The notes below the pieces were generated by a model that had not been told where the DNA came from, searched no databases, and saw only the letters and a program-made list of their open reading frames with translations. A stretch of 23,335 bases of DNA from Mayfieldus sp038317345 (GTDB lineage: Bacteria > Actinomycetota > Thermoleophilia > Solirubrobacterales > 70-9), in contig JBBQBH010000046.1 of NCBI GenBank assembly GCA_038317345.1, positions 1 to 23,335 on the forward strand, written 5' to 3'. The position numbers and the translations under genes are program-made. Shown one piece after another: positions 22,370 through 23,335 of this stretch (the first letter of the stretch is position 1; every line of letters begins with the position of its first letter).

Positions 22370-23056
22370 TTGGCACCCCTGCGCCCCACCGCCCCAATCG
22401 CCGCCGATGCGCTTTTGCCCGGCGACCCCGCCCGCGCCCTGCAGCTCGCTCAGGAGCTGCTGACCAAGCCGAAGATGAGCAATCACGCGCACGGCCTCTG
22501 GGGTTATGGCGGTCGCACCGAGGAGGGCCACGAGTTGACGATTCAGTCGATCGGGATCGGCGGGCCGAGCAGCGCCATGGTGCTCGCCGAGCTGAGCGGG
22601 CTGGGAGTGCGCCGCGCGGTGCAGGTCGGCACCTGCCGCGCGATCGCCCCGGATCTGCAGCTCGGCGACTTGCTGTTGGTTCGCGAGGCGATCGGCGCCG
22701 ACGGGGTGAGCCGCGAGCTGGCGGGCGAGGCGACGCTGGCGCCGGACGCCGAGCTGGGCGCGGCACTGACCGCAGTCGCGAGCGCCGAAGGAGTACGAGG
22801 CGCGAGCGTCGCGAGCACCGACCTGCTCGGCGATCTGGACGGGCGCCCGGCGCAGGATTGGACGCGGCGCGGCGCCGAGGCGCTGGAGATGGCGGCAGCG
22901 GCGCTGTTCGCCGCCGGACCGCGATGCGGCGTCGCCGTGGCCTCGCTGCTCGCGATCACTGAAGCCGATGGCGAGGCGATCGAGGACGAGCAACTCGAGG
23001 AGGCCTCGGCCCGGATGGGCCGCTTGGCGATGGCCGCTCTTTCTACCTCTGGTTGA
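22370..23056 (+). CDS. Purine-nucleoside/uridine phosphorylase family protein with changed active site
   Basis: The 228-residue product most likely starts at TTG 22370, which puts the PGDP motif 17-20 residues from the start, close to DeoD. The family fold is evident: DALLPGDPARALQLAQELL (phosphate-binding loop with Arg), GYGGRTEEGHELTIQSIGIG, GPSSAMVLAEL, RRAVQVGTCRAI, LQLGDLLLVREAI, EALEMAAAALFAAG, VASLLAITEADG. Compared with E. coli DeoD, several catalytic positions differ. The N-terminal His is absent, the phosphate Arg before VG is Gln, the ribose-binding Glu of EMEAA is Ala, and the catalytic Asp after VS is Glu (ITE). Activity on normal nucleosides is therefore doubtful. There is no ribosome site, and only 21 bp separate it from the divergent phasin-like gene. 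Confidence 0.75.
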   Translation: MAPLRPTAPIAADALLPGDPARALQLAQELLTKPKMSNHAHGLWGYGGRTEEGHELTIQSIGIGGPSSAMVLAELSGLGVRRAVQVGTCRAIAPDLQLGDLLLVREAIGADGVSRELAGEATLAPDAELGAALTAVASAEGVRGASVASTDLLGDLDGRPAQDWTRRGAEALEMAAAALFAAGPRCGVAVASLLAITEADGEAIEDEQLEEASARMGRLAMAALSTSG

Positions 23057-23079
23057 GGGTGAGACCAGAGCCGAGCCGG

Positions 23080-23335
23080 CTAGTCCGACTCAGAGACCTT
23101 GAGGCTCTCCTGGTCGGCGGAGACCTCCTCGCCGGCGGCCAGCTGGCGCCGCAAGGCGCCGACGTCGCGGGCCACAGTGTCGAGCTGGTCCTCAAGCGAC
23201 TCGAGGCGGTCAGACAGCGAGCGGAGCCGCCGCTCCAGGCGCCCCAGCTCGTCGGCCGAGGGCAGGCCGACCGCGTCCATCGCCCGTTTCTGGGCCTGCG
23301 AGGCCTTCTCGCCCATCCCCAGCGCCGTCGACAGG
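23080..23335 (-). CDS. Phasin-like coiled-coil protein, C-terminal part
   Basis: The frame is open to the window edge, with 84 residues visible; an internal ATG at 23316 exists but the codons before it (LSTALG) look coding. The sequence has KASQAQKRAMDAVGLPSADE, then a strict heptad coiled coil (LERRLRSLSDRLESLEDQLD, DVGALRRQL), and an acidic, disordered tail (GEEVSADQESLKVSESD). The 'GLPS-x-DE-x-x-x-L' hinge before a heptad zipper is the style of PHA-granule phasins. It resembles the other coiled-coil gene at 22001-22348. It converges with the phosphorylase-like gene with a 23-bp gap. Confidence 0.65.
   Translation of the reverse strand, partial: LSTALGMGEKASQAQKRAMDAVGLPSADELGRLERRLRSLSDRLESLEDQLDTVARDVGALRRQLAAGEEVSADQESLKVSESD

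Overview
The window is 23.3 kb of high-GC DNA with dense, mostly co-directional genes. GTG and TTG starts are common and there are no rRNAs, tRNAs, insertion sequences or CRISPR arrays. It reads as an actinobacterial chromosome. The minus-strand order tilS - hpt - ftsH - folP - folB - folK - coaX is the same backbone order known from Mycobacterium. The style of the accessory genes (Cys-patterned secreted protein, HTH-cyclase, SGNH, S51 and phasin-like proteins) suggests a deep-branching class such as Thermoleophilia (Solirubrobacterales). That placement is an inference and nothing in the window proves it.

Layout. 1-3665 is a mixed region: the tail of an SGNH hydrolase, a CmoB/DUF1698-like methyltransferase, a glycerophosphodiester phosphodiesterase with a probable N-terminal frameshift, a small secreted six-cysteine protein, and a divergent, apparently exported ADP-ribosylglycohydrolase. 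3662-14837 is the housekeeping block on the minus strand, read right to left: MerR/adenylyl cyclase, tilS, hpt, ftsH, folP, folB, folK, a small hypothetical gene, coaX and dusB. Two plus-strand genes interrupt it: a membrane GGDEF diguanylate cyclase, sitting between ftsH and folP where folE is usually found, and a GST-like gene. 14870-15070 holds a strong promoter, about 160 nt of structured RNA and an intrinsic terminator just ahead of the cyclase gene. 15071-17774 carries an SCP2-like protein, a ZIP-like transporter and a type I-alpha glutamine synthetase. 18051-19595 is a tandem pair of S51 peptidase (PepE-like) genes, the second frameshifted. 19596-20002 is a repeat-rich non-coding stretch. 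20003-23335 has an epimerase/acyltransferase operon led by a coiled-coil phasin-like gene, a divergent nucleoside-phosphorylase-like gene with altered active-site residues, and a second, truncated phasin-like gene.

How it fits together. The central block combines tRNA maturation (TilS, DusB), purine salvage (Hpt), membrane proteolysis (FtsH), folate synthesis (FolP/B/K) and CoA synthesis (CoaX). Two second-messenger enzymes lie at or inside it: a DNA-binding class III cyclase at its head and a c-di-GMP synthase in the middle. Each plus-strand gene that runs into this block ends in a four-base TTAG or CTAG that also holds the stop of the facing minus-strand gene.

The most promising undescribed element is the RNA at 14870-15030. 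It has its own TTGACA-N16-TATGCT promoter and a 9-bp-stem terminator. Mutually exclusive pairings that could open that terminator can be drawn, so it is either a small RNA or an attenuator/riboswitch-type leader for the cyclase-tilS-hpt-ftsH genes.
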